Assembly (NCBI RefSeq): GCF_016634425.1
Contig: NZ_JAEPES010000005.1
Coordinates: forward strand, 62,001 to 126,000
Direction of reading: 5' to 3'
From: Lacisediminihabitans changchengi
GTDB taxonomy: Bacteria; Actinomycetota; Actinomycetes; Actinomycetales; Microbacteriaceae
DNA length: 64,000 bases
Part shown: piece after piece, positions 63,939-64,000 of the stretch
Layout of the letters: each line of letters opens with the position of its first letter
Position numbering within the stretch: position 1 is the first letter of the stretch
Notes under the pieces: generated by a model
What the model saw: the letters and a program-made list of their open reading frames with translations, nothing else
Database searches by the model: none
What the model was told of the DNA's origin: nothing
Made by a program: the position numbers and the translations under genes

Positions 63939-64000
63939 TCAGCGCTCTCTGTCGTGATGCGGGAGGGTCGGGGCTTTCGGGTAGGCGGTGATGAGCAGAT
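63939..64000 (-). CDS. C-terminal end of an upstream gene, possibly ribD (partial)
   Basis: Twenty codons remain before the window border: LLITAYPKAPTLPHHDRER and stop, one base from the ribE start. The position at the head of ribE-ribBA-ribH makes the bifunctional deaminase/reductase gene ribD the usual neighbour. The piece is too short to confirm it. Confidence 0.4.
   Translation of the reverse strand, partial: LLITAYPKAPTLPHHDRER

Overview
The window looks like chromosomal DNA of a high-GC Gram-positive actinobacterium, most likely a member of the Microbacteriaceae; the genus cannot be read from the sequence. Supporting signs are the dense GC-rich coding, the gene order topA - tmk - holB, a reduced tad locus with a DUF4244-type pilin, PASTA-carrying class A penicillin-binding proteins next to DUF4177 and RidA genes, and REP-like palindromes of the GGTCGAGTAG type. 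There is no rRNA, CRISPR array, insertion sequence or prophage.

Layout. 1-11.3 kb: end of a TetR gene, a CPA1 antiporter operon (RidA, small membrane protein, antiporter), an alpha/beta hydrolase, a triple-GAF NarL-type two-component system, an MmyB-like regulator, an NAD(P)H FMN reductase, and an OmpR-type two-component system facing a small secreted protein that ends in a strong terminator. 11.3-12.1 kb: a small membrane-protein gene broken by two frameshifts, then tRNA-Pro(CGG). 12.1-21.0 kb: metallophosphoesterase, two tandem paralogous class A PBPs, DUF4177, RidA and acetyl-CoA synthetase. 21.4-31.8 kb: mini-tad locus, topA, tmk, holB, a secreted tripeptidyl-aminopeptidase-like lipoprotein and a TetR regulator with overlapping palindromic operators.

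31.8-47.0 kb is the most distinctive part. A GntR/FCD regulator with a consensus operator faces a tightly packed ten-gene operon: flavin reductase with a degenerate NUDIX-like tail, aldehyde dehydrogenase, LLM flavin monooxygenase, alpha/beta hydrolase, CMD-family protein, a complete polyamine-type ABC importer, an AA_synth (DUF1185) protein and an unknown small protein. An opposing operon encodes an agmatine-deiminase-type enzyme, an amidase-signature hydrolase and a LysR regulator. Together these look like uptake plus oxidative and hydrolytic breakdown of a nitrogen-containing compound. The enzyme set recalls Rut-type chemistry but is not the Rut pathway; the substrate is unknown.

47.3-64 kb: tRNA-Thr(CGT), a secreted CAP-like protein, a Gfo/Idh/MocA oxidoreductase, PBP4-type DD-carboxypeptidase, nicotinamidase, SpoU rRNA methylase, xylulokinase, an ABC exporter, a DrrAB-like ABC system, an MHS-family MFS transporter, and the riboflavin genes ribE-ribBA-ribH, with the end of an upstream gene (possibly ribD) at the border.

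Two repeat families stand out. One is the REP-like palindrome GGT(C/T)GAGTAG, with two full copies, one truncated copy and a related short element inserted in frame inside an ABC exporter. The other is an element built of a core hairpin (CTTCCGAAATGAAGG and its complement) flanked by tandem units that begin with CGGAA and, on one side, have a 13-bp period; it has one copy after tmk and one between the SpoU methylase and xylulokinase.
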